A stretch of DNA of 64,000 nucleotides from an uncultured Ruminococcus sp. (lineage in GTDB: Bacteria; Bacillota; Clostridia; Oscillospirales; Ruminococcaceae), in the NCBI GenBank assembly GCA_902780505.1, contig CACZFN010000008.1:1-64000 (forward strand), written 5' to 3'. Positions 9,078 to 18,430 of the stretch are shown here, one piece after another. The notes beneath the pieces are model-generated. The model saw nothing but the letters and a program-made list of their open reading frames with translations, was not told where the DNA came from and did no database searches. The position numbers were made by a program, and so were the translations under genes. Within the stretch, counting starts at the first letter, position 1, and every line of letters starts with the position of its first letter.

Positions 9078-9161
9078 ATGACAAATACAATACAGATAAG
9101 CAATATAAAAACCAAATACTTTATCAGCTGCAATTACATGATCTGCCGCAAAGATCGGTAA
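9078..9161 (+). CDS. Short leader ORF upstream of rtcB
   Basis: A 27-codon ORF starting MTNTIQISNIKTKYF and ending CRKDR follows AAAGGACGG. An in-frame ATG at 9057 would add seven residues. It is too short for a function call. It ends 26 bases before an intrinsic terminator, itself upstream of rtcB, the geometry of a leader-peptide attenuator (inference). No run of a single amino acid codon is visible; two Cys codons occur near the end. Confidence 0.45.
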   Translation: MTNTIQISNIKTKYFISCNYMICRKDR

Positions 9162-9186
9162 GTCTATATTCTTTATGAATTATCGG

Positions 9187-9219
9187 GCGCACTCTGTTAT
9201 TTGCAGGGCGCGCTTTTTT
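9187..9219 (+). terminator. Terminator/attenuator in the rtcB leader
   Basis: GCGCACTCTG pairs with CAGGGCGCGC (one A-C mismatch, one G-U) and is followed by TTTTTT. It sits after the short ORF and before rtcB, so most transcripts from the strong promoter would stop here unless antitermination occurs. Confidence 0.7.
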
Positions 9220-9250
9220 GCGTGCAAAAACATAAAAAAGGAGAAATAAT

Positions 9251-10456
9251 ATGATAGAATTAAAAGGAAAATACAACACCGCCAAGGTCTTTACAGATAT
9301 AATTGACCAGACAGCGGTATCACAGATCATTGGTCTTTTAAATCAGCCTATGTCGGAAGGTGAAACTATCAGGATAATGCCTGATGTCCACGCAGGTGCA
9401 GGCTGCACTATCGGTACAACTATGACTATACATGACAAGTGTGTTCCTAACCTTGTCGGCGTGGATATAGGCTGCGGAATGGAAACTGTCAGGTTAAAAG
9501 AACGTCATATCGAGCTTCAGAAGCTTGATAAGCTTATCTATGCAAAGATACCCTCAGGCTTTAACATAAGGGATAAGGCACACAGGTACTTTGACGAGAT
9601 AGATCTTACCTCGCTGTATTGCTATGACCATATTGATCCCATACGAGCAGAGAAAAGCCTTGGTACACTCGGCGGAGGCAATCACTTTATCGAAGCTGAC
9701 AAGGGTGAGGACGGCAGTATTTATATTGTTATTCATTCAGGCTCAAGGCATCTTGGGGTGGAAACAGCAGGCTACTATCAGCTTGAAAGCTATAAAAGGC
9801 TCAACGGCAGCTCAAAGGAGGATGCAGACAGGCTTATCAAAGCGCTTAAAAGCGAAGGGAAGGAAAAGCTTATCCAGTCAGAACTCAAAAAGCTTTATAA
9901 TACCAAAAGGACTGATGTCCCAAAAGAACTTGCCTATGCTGACGGTGAGCTGTTTGAGCAGTATATCCATGATATGAAGATAGTTCAGCATTTTGCGCTT
10001 TTAAACAGAAAAGCAATGATGAAGGAGATCATCAAGGGTATGGGGCTTCATGTTTCAGATCAGTTCACAACTATCCATAATTATATTGACACCGATGCTA
10101 TGATACTGAGAAAGGGTGCGGTTTCCGCTAAGGAGGGCGAGATCCTGCTAATCCCTATCAATATGCGTGACGGCAGCCTTATATGTCGCGGTAAGGGCAA
10201 CCCCGACTGGAACTGTTCGGCACCACACGGTGCAGGACGTCTGCTCTCCCGCGGGGAAGCAAGAAGAACGCTTACAGTTTCAAGATTTAAAAAGGAAATG
10301 GAGGGCATCTATACTACCTCAGTAAGCTCTGCTACACTTGATGAAAGCCCTATGGCTTATAAGAGTATGGAGGATATAACCGCAAATATAGGTGAAACCG
10401 CCGAAATCATCGAAGTGATCAGACCTGTCTATAATTTTAAGGCAGGGGAGGAATAA
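9251..10456 (+). CDS. rtcB: RtcB family RNA ligase
   Basis: RtcB joins RNA 2',3'-cyclic phosphate (or 3'-phosphate) ends to 5'-OH ends using GTP and Mn2+. In the 401-residue product I see DVHAGAGCTIGTT (about 44-56), GVDIGCGME (about 73-81) with metal-binding Asp and Cys, GTLGGGNHFIE (about 138-148), HSGSRHLG, and APHGAGRLLSR with the guanylylated His at residue 326. The length is that of the short clostridial class. Start follows AAGGAG. The leader is unusual, with a short ORF and a terminator. A small conserved-looking basic ORF follows. Confidence 0.93.
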   Translation: MIELKGKYNTAKVFTDIIDQTAVSQIIGLLNQPMSEGETIRIMPDVHAGAGCTIGTTMTIHDKCVPNLVGVDIGCGMETVRLKERHIELQKLDKLIYAKIPSGFNIRDKAHRYFDEIDLTSLYCYDHIDPIRAEKSLGTLGGGNHFIEADKGEDGSIYIVIHSGSRHLGVETAGYYQLESYKRLNGSSKEDADRLIKALKSEGKEKLIQSELKKLYNTKRTDVPKELAYADGELFEQYIHDMKIVQHFALLNRKAMMKEIIKGMGLHVSDQFTTIHNYIDTDAMILRKGAVSAKEGEILLIPINMRDGSLICRGKGNPDWNCSAPHGAGRLLSRGEARRTLTVSRFKKEMEGIYTTSVSSATLDESPMAYKSMEDITANIGETAEIIEVIRPVYNFKAGEE

Positions 10457-10508
10457 GGCTTTATAATCAGTTGAAAGGAGAATGCACGATTAATGTGCAG
10501 GTGAAAAC

Positions 10509-10667
10509 ATGAAATTCATACCATATGAGAAGCTTGGCAAAAAACAAAAACGCCTTGTCGATTTAAGTCAGCGCGGCAGCTGGAACGGCATCAAGCCTGT
10601 AACACAAAAGCATAAAAGTAAAAAAGTATATACAAGAAAACTAAAACATAAAAACATTGCACCCTGA
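10509..10667 (+). CDS. Small basic conserved-type protein (52 aa)
   Basis: The ORF encodes 52 residues beginning MKFIPYEKLGKKQKR, with a central RGSWNGIKPVT and a Lys/Arg-rich tail. From memory, similar short proteins (KKxQR..RGSWNG..PVT) occur widely in Clostridia without an assigned function; the basic character suggests RNA or ribosome contact (inference). It follows rtcB by 52 bases, and AGGTG precedes the ATG. Its stop codon lies inside the 5' arm of the terminator stem. Confidence 0.7.
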   Translation: MKFIPYEKLGKKQKRLVDLSQRGSWNGIKPVTQKHKSKKVYTRKLKHKNIAP

Positions 10668-10694
10668 AGTAAATGCTTCGGGGTGAAGCTTTTT
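10660..10694 (+). terminator. Terminator after the small basic gene
   Basis: CACCCTGAAG (10660 onward) pairs with CTTCGGGGTG, followed by AAGCTTTTTG. The UGA stop of the 52-aa ORF is part of the stem. Confidence 0.8.
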
Positions 10695-10811
10695 GTAAAA
10701 AAATTGTTAATTTTCAAAAGAAGTATCTGTGTCGGCCATGGTCATAAGGTATAACCGCGCCCTTTCAAACACAGTATATTGTGTCAGATGCTTACTTCTA
10801 TATCCTATAAG

Positions 10812-10840
10812 TTGACAAAATGATAAAAAAAATGTATAAT
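10812..10840 (+). promoter_or_regulatory. Sigma-A promoter for miaB-ylbF-mutS
   Basis: TTGACA at 10812-10817 and TATAAT at 10835-10840 with a 17-base spacer. Transcription would begin near 10847, which rules out the in-frame ATG at 10844 as the miaB start. Confidence 0.85.
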
Positions 10841-10891
10841 TAAATGTATATTGGGTATTTAGTGCCTGATGCAATTGACGGGGGTGTTTTG

Positions 10892-12256
10892 GTGGGGGAC
10901 AGTGTTTCTGAAAAGCTTGTGCGCTATACTGATTTGTTTTTTGAAAAACACGGCCACAGGCCGCTTGCATATGTTTACAGCTACGGATGCCAGCAGAATG
11001 TTTCCGACGGTGAAAAGCTCAAAGGACAGCTTTCGCTTATAGGCTATGAATTTACTGATGATACAGAACAGGCGGACCTTATCATACTAAACACCTGTGC
11101 TGTAAGGGAAAATGCCGAAAACACAGTCTATGGTGCAGTCGGCGGTCTGAAGCATCTGAAAGAACGAAAGCCTGAACTTATAATAGGAATATGCGGCTGT
11201 ATGGCACAGCTTGAGCACGTTGCCCAAAAGATAAGGGCTTCCTACAGGCAGGTCGACCTTGTTTTCGGTACATTTGCTTATGGTGACCTTTATAAGATGC
11301 TTTATGATATTATATATAATAAAAAGCGAATTTTTAACCTAAGTGAAAACAATACCGATATAAATGAAAGCTTCTATCAGGTACGCGACAGTAAGATAAA
11401 GGCTTTCGTGCCGATAATGTACGGATGTAATAATTTCTGTACATATTGTATCGTCCCTTATGTGAGGGGCAGGGAGAGGAGCCGTGAGCCGCAGTCGGTC
11501 ATTGAAGAAGTAAGAAAGCTTGTTGAAGACGGTTATAAGGAAATAATGCTGCTTGGACAGAATGTGAATTCATATAGTTACGGATTTCCTGAACTCCTAA
11601 AAAGCATTGACAGTATTGACGGCGATTTCCGCATAAGATTTATGAGTTCACACCCGAAAGACGCTTCAAAAGAACTAATTGATACAATAATTGAGAGCAG
11701 GCATATCTGCAAGCACCTTCATCTGCCGTTTCAGGCTGGTTCTGACAGGGTGCTCAAAGCTATGAACAGACGGTATACCATTGATGATTATTTAAAGATA
11801 GTTGACTATGCAAGAAGTAAAAGACAGGGCTTTTCTTTTACTACCGATATAATCGTAGGCTTCCCCGGGGAAAGTTATGAGGAGTTTTGTCAGACCAAAT
11901 CTGTTATAAAAAGGGTAGGGTTTGATAATATATATTCCTTCGTCTATTCAAAACGAAGCGGCACACCCGCAGCTGAATTGGAGGATAATACAGACGATAA
12001 GACAAAGGGCAGGTGGCTTCGTGAGCTTTTGCTCGAACAGCGTGAGAATATAATGACACTTTTTTCACGCTTTATAGGAAAAGATGTAAGGGTGCTTGTA
12101 GAGGGCAGGGGCAGACAGATGCAGCTTACAGGTAAGAATGATGAAAATATAATCGTTGAGTTTGACGGTGACGAAAGCATTATAGGTGAATTTGTAAATG
12201 TCAGGATAGAAAAGACCGCCAATTGGGCGCTTTTTGGAACTATAACAAAAGAGTGA
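10892..12256 (+). CDS. miaB: tRNA-2-methylthio-N6-dimethylallyladenosine synthase MiaB
   Basis: A radical-SAM methylthiotransferase that converts i6A37 to ms2i6A37 in tRNAs. The N-terminal MTTase domain carries YSYGCQQN and two more cluster cysteines (NTCAVRE, GICGCMA). The radical SAM motif CNNFCTYC is near residue 178, and a TRAM domain closes the C-terminus. I place the start at GTG 10892, seven bases after GGGGGTG and downstream of the promoter; this gives 454 residues. It is the first gene of a run containing miaA, which makes its substrate modification. Confidence 0.94.
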   Translation: MGDSVSEKLVRYTDLFFEKHGHRPLAYVYSYGCQQNVSDGEKLKGQLSLIGYEFTDDTEQADLIILNTCAVRENAENTVYGAVGGLKHLKERKPELIIGICGCMAQLEHVAQKIRASYRQVDLVFGTFAYGDLYKMLYDIIYNKKRIFNLSENNTDINESFYQVRDSKIKAFVPIMYGCNNFCTYCIVPYVRGRERSREPQSVIEEVRKLVEDGYKEIMLLGQNVNSYSYGFPELLKSIDSIDGDFRIRFMSSHPKDASKELIDTIIESRHICKHLHLPFQAGSDRVLKAMNRRYTIDDYLKIVDYARSKRQGFSFTTDIIVGFPGESYEEFCQTKSVIKRVGFDNIYSFVYSKRSGTPAAELEDNTDDKTKGRWLRELLLEQRENIMTLFSRFIGKDVRVLVEGRGRQMQLTGKNDENIIVEFDGDESIIGEFVNVRIEKTANWALFGTITKE

Positions 12257-12272
12257 AAGGAAATATACTGAT

Positions 12273-12686
12273 ATGACAGTAATAGAATGTGCAAGGGAAT
12301 TAGGCAGGCTGATACAGGCAGATGAAAGATACACAGGCTATATCGCAGCTGCCAATGCAAACGATAGGGATAAAGACCTGCAAAGGCTTATGGGTGAGTT
12401 TAATGCCAAAAGATTTGAGCTTAACCAGGAAATGCAGAAACAGGATAAGGACGGAGAGAAAATGACCGCCCTTGATGACGAGATAAGAGAACTTTATCAG
12501 CAGATAATGACAAATAAGAGTATGGAGCATTTCAACGACAGCAAGGAGGCATTTGACAGCCTGCTGTCGTCAGTGAGCTATATCATCACAAGAAGCGCCA
12601 ACGGAGAAGATCCCGATACCATACCCGAAAACCCGCCTGTATCATCATGCAGCGGCAGCTGCGCGAGCTGCGGCGGGTGCGGCTGA
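12273..12686 (+). CDS. YlbF/YmcA family regulator with Cys-rich tail
   Basis: The 137-residue product is a helical YlbF/YmcA-type protein (residues about 1-105), with charged heptad-like helices. It ends in CSGSCASCGGCG, a C-x3-C-x2-C-x2-C arrangement at Cys126, 130, 133 and 136. In Bacillus, YlbF, YmcA and YaaT form an Fe-S complex that supports RNase Y and competence/sporulation phosphorelay. In that genus ymcA also neighbours the miaB homologue, so the context agrees. That the tail binds an Fe-S cluster is inference. Confidence 0.85.
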   Translation: MTVIECARELGRLIQADERYTGYIAAANANDRDKDLQRLMGEFNAKRFELNQEMQKQDKDGEKMTALDDEIRELYQQIMTNKSMEHFNDSKEAFDSLLSSVSYIITRSANGEDPDTIPENPPVSSCSGSCASCGGCG

Positions 12687-12724
12687 TAAAAAAATTATCT
12701 TTTATGATAGAAAGTGTGATCTGA

Positions 12725-15343
12725 GTGAATATCAGCGTTGAGGACAGAGCAAAGCTTTCGCCAATGATGCGGCAGTACCTTGATATCAAGGAAAAGTATA
12801 ATGAATACATTCTGTTTTTCAGAGTCGGCGATTTTTATGAGATGTTCTTTGATGATGCTGTCAGGGTTTCCAAAGCTATAGGTCTTACCCTTACGGGCAA
12901 GGATTGCGGGCTTTCCGAACGTGCACCCATGTGCGGTGTGCCGTTCCACGCAAGTGACGAGTATTCAAAAAAGCTTATTGACCACGGCTTTATGGTGGCG
13001 ATATGTGAACAGCTTGAAGATCCTGCAACAACCAAAACACTTGTAAAGCGCGATGTTATAAGGGTGATCACCCCCGGTACTGTAATAGAGGATTCTCTGC
13101 TTGATGAAAGCTCAAATAACTATCTTTGTGCGTTTTATGCCAGGCAAAAGCAGGCGGCACTTTGTTTTGCCGATATATCCACAGGCGAAGTTCACCTGTT
13201 TGAGATCGAAGGCAGGGAAATACAGAATCAGGCTGTCAATGAACTGTCAAGGTTTTCTCCTGTTGAAGTGCTTATAAATGACGGCGTTCTGTCACTTAAA
13301 GATGCTGTGGCTTTTATAAAGCAGAAGCTCAAAGCGACAGTGACGCTTATAGAAGAAGGCCAGTTTTCGGCAGAGCGCCATTATGAAGATATCTGTGCAC
13401 AGTTTTCTGCTCAAACCCTTGAACAGATAGGCATTGATAAGGAACGTATCGGTTCGTGTGCTGTAAGCGGGTTGTTTACATATATAAAAGATACACAGAA
13501 AGCGCTTGTGGGAAGGTTTTCAAAGATACAGAAGCATGAAAGCGATCCTGTAATGACGATCGGCTTTACAGCAAGAAGGAACCTTGAACTTGTTGAAACG
13601 CTCAGAAACAAAGAACGCAAAGGCTCACTTATATGGGTGCTTGATAAGACCAGGACATCAATGGGCAAGAGGATGCTCAAAACTTTTATCGAACAGCCGC
13701 TTGTAAACCCTGTAAAGATAATCGAGCGCCATAATGCGGTCGAAATGCTTATAAAAAACCCCGTTGAACTTGGTGAACTCGGCGAGCTTTTATCGGGCGT
13801 GTATGATATCGAGCGTCTTATGACAAGGGTAATGTATAAGACGGCAAATCCGCGTGACCTTAAATCGCTTTCACTCACGGCACTGAAGCTTCCTGCGATA
13901 AAGAGCATAATGTCAGGCTTTGACTGCAAGCTTATAAAAGAACTTAATTCAAAGATATCTACCCTTGAAGCGATATCAAACCTTGTTGAAAATGCTGTTG
14001 TTGATGAACCGCCTGTAAATATCAAAGACGGCGGTATAATCAAGGATGGTTTCAATGAACAGCTTGACGGGCTTAGAAATATAATAACGGGCGGAGAGGA
14101 TATAATCAGGGATATCGAGGCCCGTGAACGTGAACGTACAGGCATCAAAAACCTGAAAGTGGGTTATTCAAGGCCGTATGGGTATTATATCGAGGTTACA
14201 AAATCATATTATGACCTTATCCCCGATAACTATACCCGCAGGCAGACGCTTACCAACTGTGAGCGCTTTATTACCGAAGAACTTAAAGTCGCAGAAAACA
14301 CTATCCTCGGCGCAAGTGATAAGGTCAAGACGCTTGAAGCGGATATTTTTGCAGAGATAAGGGATTTTGTTGCAACACAGCTAAGACTTGTACAGGATAC
14401 CGCTAATGCAGTAGCATATATGGACGTTATGTGCTCGTTTGCAAAGGTGGCAGTGAATAATAACTATTCAAAGCCTGAAATAGCGATGGACGGCTCTATT
14501 ACCATAAAGGGCGGCAGACACCCTGTTGTTGAACTTATGCAGCAGGAGGAGGTCTTTGTACCTAATGATACTTATCTTAACCTATCAACTAACCGTATGG
14601 CTGTGATAACAGGACCTAATATGTCAGGTAAATCCACCTATATGCGCCAGGTGGCACTTATTACATTAATGGCGCAGATCGGGAGCTTTGTGCCTGCTGA
14701 TTATGCAAAGATATCTGTGGTTGACCAGATATTTACTCGTATAGGTGCTTCTGATGACCTTACAGCAGGTCAGTCGACATTTATGGTCGAGATGAGTGAA
14801 GTTGCCGATATCGTCAAGCACGCCACTAAGAACAGCCTTGTTATTCTTGACGAAGTCGGCAGGGGTACTTCAACTTTTGACGGTATATCGATCGCCAAAA
14901 GTGTCTGCGAGTTTATTTCGTCCTCCAAAGGTCTTGGCTGTAAGACGCTGTTCGCAACACATTACCACGAGCTTATCGAACTTGAGGACGAGCTTGACGG
15001 CGTTAAGAATTATTCTGTTGCTGTAAAGCGCAATGGCGACGATATAAAGTTTTTAAGAAAGATAGTTGAGGGCGGCGCTGATGAAAGCTATGGTATAGAA
15101 GTGGCAAAGCTTGCAGGACTGCCGAATAAGATAATAAAACGTTCAAAAGAGCTTCTTTCACAGATGCAGGAGGAGAACCTGCGGCTTCGTGAAAATGCGC
15201 TGAAGCCTAAAGACCAGAACCAGATGTCTTTTGAAAATATCGGCCATGATGTTATCATAGACAGGATAAGAAAAACAAATATAGATGAAATGACAGATGA
15301 TGAATTAAGACAATTCCATAAGGAACTGTTAAGATATCTGTGA
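12725..15343 (+). CDS. mutS: DNA mismatch repair protein MutS
   Basis: It recognises base mismatches and recruits MutL. The 872-residue chain shows the N-terminal mismatch-binding FFRVGDFYEMF motif (Phe-x-Glu) near residue 35-45, the connector and lever domains, and the ATPase with Walker A GPNMSGKST at about 630-638, then DEVGRGTSTFDG and ATHYHEL. Start is GTG 12725 with a weak Shine-Dalgarno, consistent with translation coupled to ylbF 38 bases upstream. It is followed by mutL after 22 bases. Confidence 0.97.
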   Translation: MNISVEDRAKLSPMMRQYLDIKEKYNEYILFFRVGDFYEMFFDDAVRVSKAIGLTLTGKDCGLSERAPMCGVPFHASDEYSKKLIDHGFMVAICEQLEDPATTKTLVKRDVIRVITPGTVIEDSLLDESSNNYLCAFYARQKQAALCFADISTGEVHLFEIEGREIQNQAVNELSRFSPVEVLINDGVLSLKDAVAFIKQKLKATVTLIEEGQFSAERHYEDICAQFSAQTLEQIGIDKERIGSCAVSGLFTYIKDTQKALVGRFSKIQKHESDPVMTIGFTARRNLELVETLRNKERKGSLIWVLDKTRTSMGKRMLKTFIEQPLVNPVKIIERHNAVEMLIKNPVELGELGELLSGVYDIERLMTRVMYKTANPRDLKSLSLTALKLPAIKSIMSGFDCKLIKELNSKISTLEAISNLVENAVVDEPPVNIKDGGIIKDGFNEQLDGLRNIITGGEDIIRDIEARERERTGIKNLKVGYSRPYGYYIEVTKSYYDLIPDNYTRRQTLTNCERFITEELKVAENTILGASDKVKTLEADIFAEIRDFVATQLRLVQDTANAVAYMDVMCSFAKVAVNNNYSKPEIAMDGSITIKGGRHPVVELMQQEEVFVPNDTYLNLSTNRMAVITGPNMSGKSTYMRQVALITLMAQIGSFVPADYAKISVVDQIFTRIGASDDLTAGQSTFMVEMSEVADIVKHATKNSLVILDEVGRGTSTFDGISIAKSVCEFISSSKGLGCKTLFATHYHELIELEDELDGVKNYSVAVKRNGDDIKFLRKIVEGGADESYGIEVAKLAGLPNKIIKRSKELLSQMQEENLRLRENALKPKDQNQMSFENIGHDVIIDRIRKTNIDEMTDDELRQFHKELLRYL

Positions 15344-15365
15344 TAGAAATAGAAAAGAGTTTTTT

Positions 15366-17405
15366 ATGCCAAAGATTAATGTACTTGACAGAGAAGTCTC
15401 AGAACTTATAGCGGCAGGCGAGGTCATAGACAGGCCTGCGTCTATAGTAAAGGAATTGCTTGAAAACGCTATTGATGCACACGCAAATGTCATAACCGTT
15501 GAGATAAAAAACGGCGGCAGGACTTATATACGCATAACCGATAACGGCTGCGGTATCGCTTATGATGATGTTCCTGTGGCTTTTCTGCGTCATGCAACAA
15601 GTAAGATACATCACAAGGACGATCTTTCTGCGATAGGTACTCTCGGATTCAGGGGCGAAGCGCTTGCGTCTGTATGCGCTGTTGCAAAGGTTGAGATACT
15701 TACAAAACGCCCCGAGGATACACTCGGTACGAAATATGTGATACATGGTTCGGAAGAAAAAGAATACGAAAGCACAGGCTGTCCCGACGGCACGACTTTT
15801 ATAGTAAGGGATATTTTCTATAATGTCCCCGCAAGGCTAAAATTCTTAAAAAAGGATATATCCGAAGCGGCTAAGGTATCAGAGATCGTGACAAAGCTTG
15901 CACTTTCTCACCCTGAGATATCCTTCAAGTATATCAGGGATAATAAATCCGAGCTTGTAACAGCGGGCGACGGAAGATCGTTTTCGTCTGTGTATTCCGT
16001 GTTCGGAAGGGAATTTGCAGGTTCGCTTCTGCCTGTCGATTATTCACATAACGGCATAAAGGTCGAAGGTTATATCTGTAAGCCTTTAAGCGGTAAACCA
16101 AACAGGAAATTCCAGCGTTTTTTTGTAAATAACAGGTATGTTCAGTCTGATATATGCGTAAGAGCGCTCGAGGAAGCGTATACAAATACTATTATGGTCG
16201 GGAAGTTCCCTGCTTGTGTACTGTATCTGACTATACCGCCGCAGATCGTTGACGTGAATGTTCACCCGACAAAGATCGAGGTGCGCTTTTCCGATAACGC
16301 AACAGTGCGTGAGGCTGTGTATTTTGCGGTAAAGAATACACTTTTAAAAAAGGACACGCCCAAAAAGCTTGACCTTGATCCCAAACGTAATTTTTCAGAC
16401 AGAGATCTTTATGTAGACCACGATATTATAAAAAGCGAACAGCTTAAATTTGCTTTTAATGAAAGTGACAAAAGGGTTTCTTCGCCGATAGCTTCAGCCC
16501 AGCAGAGGGTTAGCGTTCAGTCGGCCCGGGTTCAGCCTGTGAAAAATGTCAGAACCGAAGTTGTTGCCGATTATTATGAAGAAGAAAAGAAAACGGCGGC
16601 ATCAGCTAATGATGATGACCTTTTCCTTAAAGCACTTGAAGATGAAAAGAGTGTGGAATATAAAGATCCGCCCGTTAAAATGACTCCTGCACAGGATCAG
16701 AAGCCTTTGTATGAAGCACCTGTGTTTGAGGACGAGATAGCACCGATTATTGAAGAAAATGATTTTCAGTTTATAAATAATGATTCTTTTGTTAAACACG
16801 AGGTCGAAATAGTTCCCGAGGATACACCTGAGCCTGTAAAGCCTGTCGTTGTCGGCGAGCTTTTCAAGACCTATATAGTTTTTCAGGCGGGCGACGAGAT
16901 GGGGCTTATTGATAAACACGCCGCCCATGAAAGGGTTTTGTTTGAAAAAATACGTCATAACGCTGACGAACTTGAACCACAGCTGCTTTTAGAACCTGTT
17001 ATGGTCATGCTTTCTTATGATGAATATGATGCCCTTGCACAAAATATAGAAAAGGTAAACGATCTTGGCTTTGCGATAGAGTGTGATGTTGCCCCTACAG
17101 TGGCGGTAAAGGGTATGCCGATAGTTCTCGGGGATATGAACCCTGCTGATATCGTGCCCGAACTTGCAAGGAACTTCCTTGAATGCAAGCATAACCCGCA
17201 GCTTGAAATATTTGACGAGATGTTCCATACAATGGCTTGTAAGGCGGCCATAAAAGGAAATGATGACAATGATATCCTTGAACTTCAATCGCTGCTCAAT
17301 ACGATCTATAATAACGAAAACATCCGCTACTGCCCGCATGGCAGGCCTGTTATGATAACCCTTACCAAGCGTGATATTGAAAAACAGTTCAAAAGGATAG
17401 TCTGA
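15366..17405 (+). CDS. mutL: DNA mismatch repair protein MutL
   Basis: A GHKL ATPase: IAAGEVIDRPASIVKELLENAIDA, DNGCGI and GFRGEALASV lie in the N-terminal third. The C-terminal half has the endonuclease signature as DKHAAHERVLFE (about 515-527) plus ACKAAIKGND and CPHGRP, so this is the nicking type found in organisms without MutH. The 679-residue length includes a long acidic, low-complexity linker (about 360-480). It lies between mutS and miaA; the stop is one base from the miaA start. Confidence 0.97.
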   Translation: MPKINVLDREVSELIAAGEVIDRPASIVKELLENAIDAHANVITVEIKNGGRTYIRITDNGCGIAYDDVPVAFLRHATSKIHHKDDLSAIGTLGFRGEALASVCAVAKVEILTKRPEDTLGTKYVIHGSEEKEYESTGCPDGTTFIVRDIFYNVPARLKFLKKDISEAAKVSEIVTKLALSHPEISFKYIRDNKSELVTAGDGRSFSSVYSVFGREFAGSLLPVDYSHNGIKVEGYICKPLSGKPNRKFQRFFVNNRYVQSDICVRALEEAYTNTIMVGKFPACVLYLTIPPQIVDVNVHPTKIEVRFSDNATVREAVYFAVKNTLLKKDTPKKLDLDPKRNFSDRDLYVDHDIIKSEQLKFAFNESDKRVSSPIASAQQRVSVQSARVQPVKNVRTEVVADYYEEEKKTAASANDDDLFLKALEDEKSVEYKDPPVKMTPAQDQKPLYEAPVFEDEIAPIIEENDFQFINNDSFVKHEVEIVPEDTPEPVKPVVVGELFKTYIVFQAGDEMGLIDKHAAHERVLFEKIRHNADELEPQLLLEPVMVMLSYDEYDALAQNIEKVNDLGFAIECDVAPTVAVKGMPIVLGDMNPADIVPELARNFLECKHNPQLEIFDEMFHTMACKAAIKGNDDNDILELQSLLNTIYNNENIRYCPHGRPVMITLTKRDIEKQFKRIV

Positions 17406-17406
17406 T

Positions 17407-18354
17407 ATGGATAATAAGAAGATACCGATAATAGTTGTCTGCGGTCCTACCGCTTCGGGAAAGACAAGGCTTGCGGTAGAGCTTGCCAAGCACTTCGGAG
17501 GCGAAGTCGTATCGGCGGATTCTATGCAGATCTATAAGGGCTTGAACATTGCAACTGCCAAACCAACAGCTGATGAAATGCAGGGTGTGCCGCATCACCT
17601 TATTGACTTTTTGCCGAATGACAAGAAATTCAGCGTTGCCGATTATCTGCCGCTTGCAAGGGCGTGCATAAAGGATATCCATTCAAGGGGGAAGCTTGCT
17701 GTTGTCTGCGGTGGAACGGGGCTTTATATATCTTCACTGCTTGATAATGTCAGGTTTGAGGAGATAAAGTCTGATGCTGCCCTTAGGGCTGAGCTTGAAA
17801 GCCGATATAAGACCGAAGGTGCACACGCTATGTGGCAAAAGCTTTTTGAAATTGATCCCGAAACGGCGAATAATGTTCATGAAAACAATGCTCCGCGTGT
17901 TATAAGGGGAATTGAAGCTTATATGCTAACGGGTAAAACGCTTTCTCAGCTAAGAAGGGAAAGCATTACCGAAGAAAGTGATTACGCCCCATGCGTGATT
18001 TTTCTTGATTATGCTGACAGAGCAGTGCTTTACGACAGGATAAACAGGAGAGTCGATATGATGCTTGAAGACGGACTTGTTGAGGAGTGCAGGGCGGTAT
18101 ACGAACAAGGTGGGCTTGAAACAGCTTTTCAGGCGATAGGGTATAAAGAGCTTATTCCGTTTTTTGAGGGTGCGAAGCCGCTTGAGGATTGTGTTTGCCT
18201 TATCAAGCAGGAAACGCGCCATTATGCCAAAAGGCAGCTTACATGGTTTCGCAGAATGAACGGAACTTACAGGGCAGATCCCTCAGAATTTGGTGATTTT
18301 AAAAATTTTTTTGAAAATGTTCTGAAAATTGTAGCCAAATCCAAAATTATGTGA
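17407..18354 (+). CDS. miaA: tRNA dimethylallyltransferase MiaA
   Basis: It adds the dimethylallyl group to A37 of tRNAs, the step before MiaB. The P-loop GPTASGKT sits at residues 11-18. Further conserved blocks are SADSMQIYKGLNIATAKP, VPHHLIDF and GGTGLYI, and the C-terminal RHYAKRQLTWFRR. The 315-residue length is normal. It starts one base after mutL, so it is translationally coupled. Its partner miaB opens the same gene run. Confidence 0.96.
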   Translation: MDNKKIPIIVVCGPTASGKTRLAVELAKHFGGEVVSADSMQIYKGLNIATAKPTADEMQGVPHHLIDFLPNDKKFSVADYLPLARACIKDIHSRGKLAVVCGGTGLYISSLLDNVRFEEIKSDAALRAELESRYKTEGAHAMWQKLFEIDPETANNVHENNAPRVIRGIEAYMLTGKTLSQLRRESITEESDYAPCVIFLDYADRAVLYDRINRRVDMMLEDGLVEECRAVYEQGGLETAFQAIGYKELIPFFEGAKPLEDCVCLIKQETRHYAKRQLTWFRRMNGTYRADPSEFGDFKNFFENVLKIVAKSKIM

Positions 18355-18430
18355 TATAATATAATTTGGTATTGAATATGATGACAAATGTGTAAAAATT
18401 TGGTAAAAAGATAGTGAAAGGATGTATCTA

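Noticed and set aside
10844..10891. Upstream ATG start for miaB
   Set aside because: It lies four bases after the -10 box, before the expected transcription start, and has no Shine-Dalgarno.
10707..10970. 87-codon minus-strand ORF over the miaB promoter
   Set aside because: It overlaps a consensus promoter and the miaB start with no ribosome-binding site or family match.
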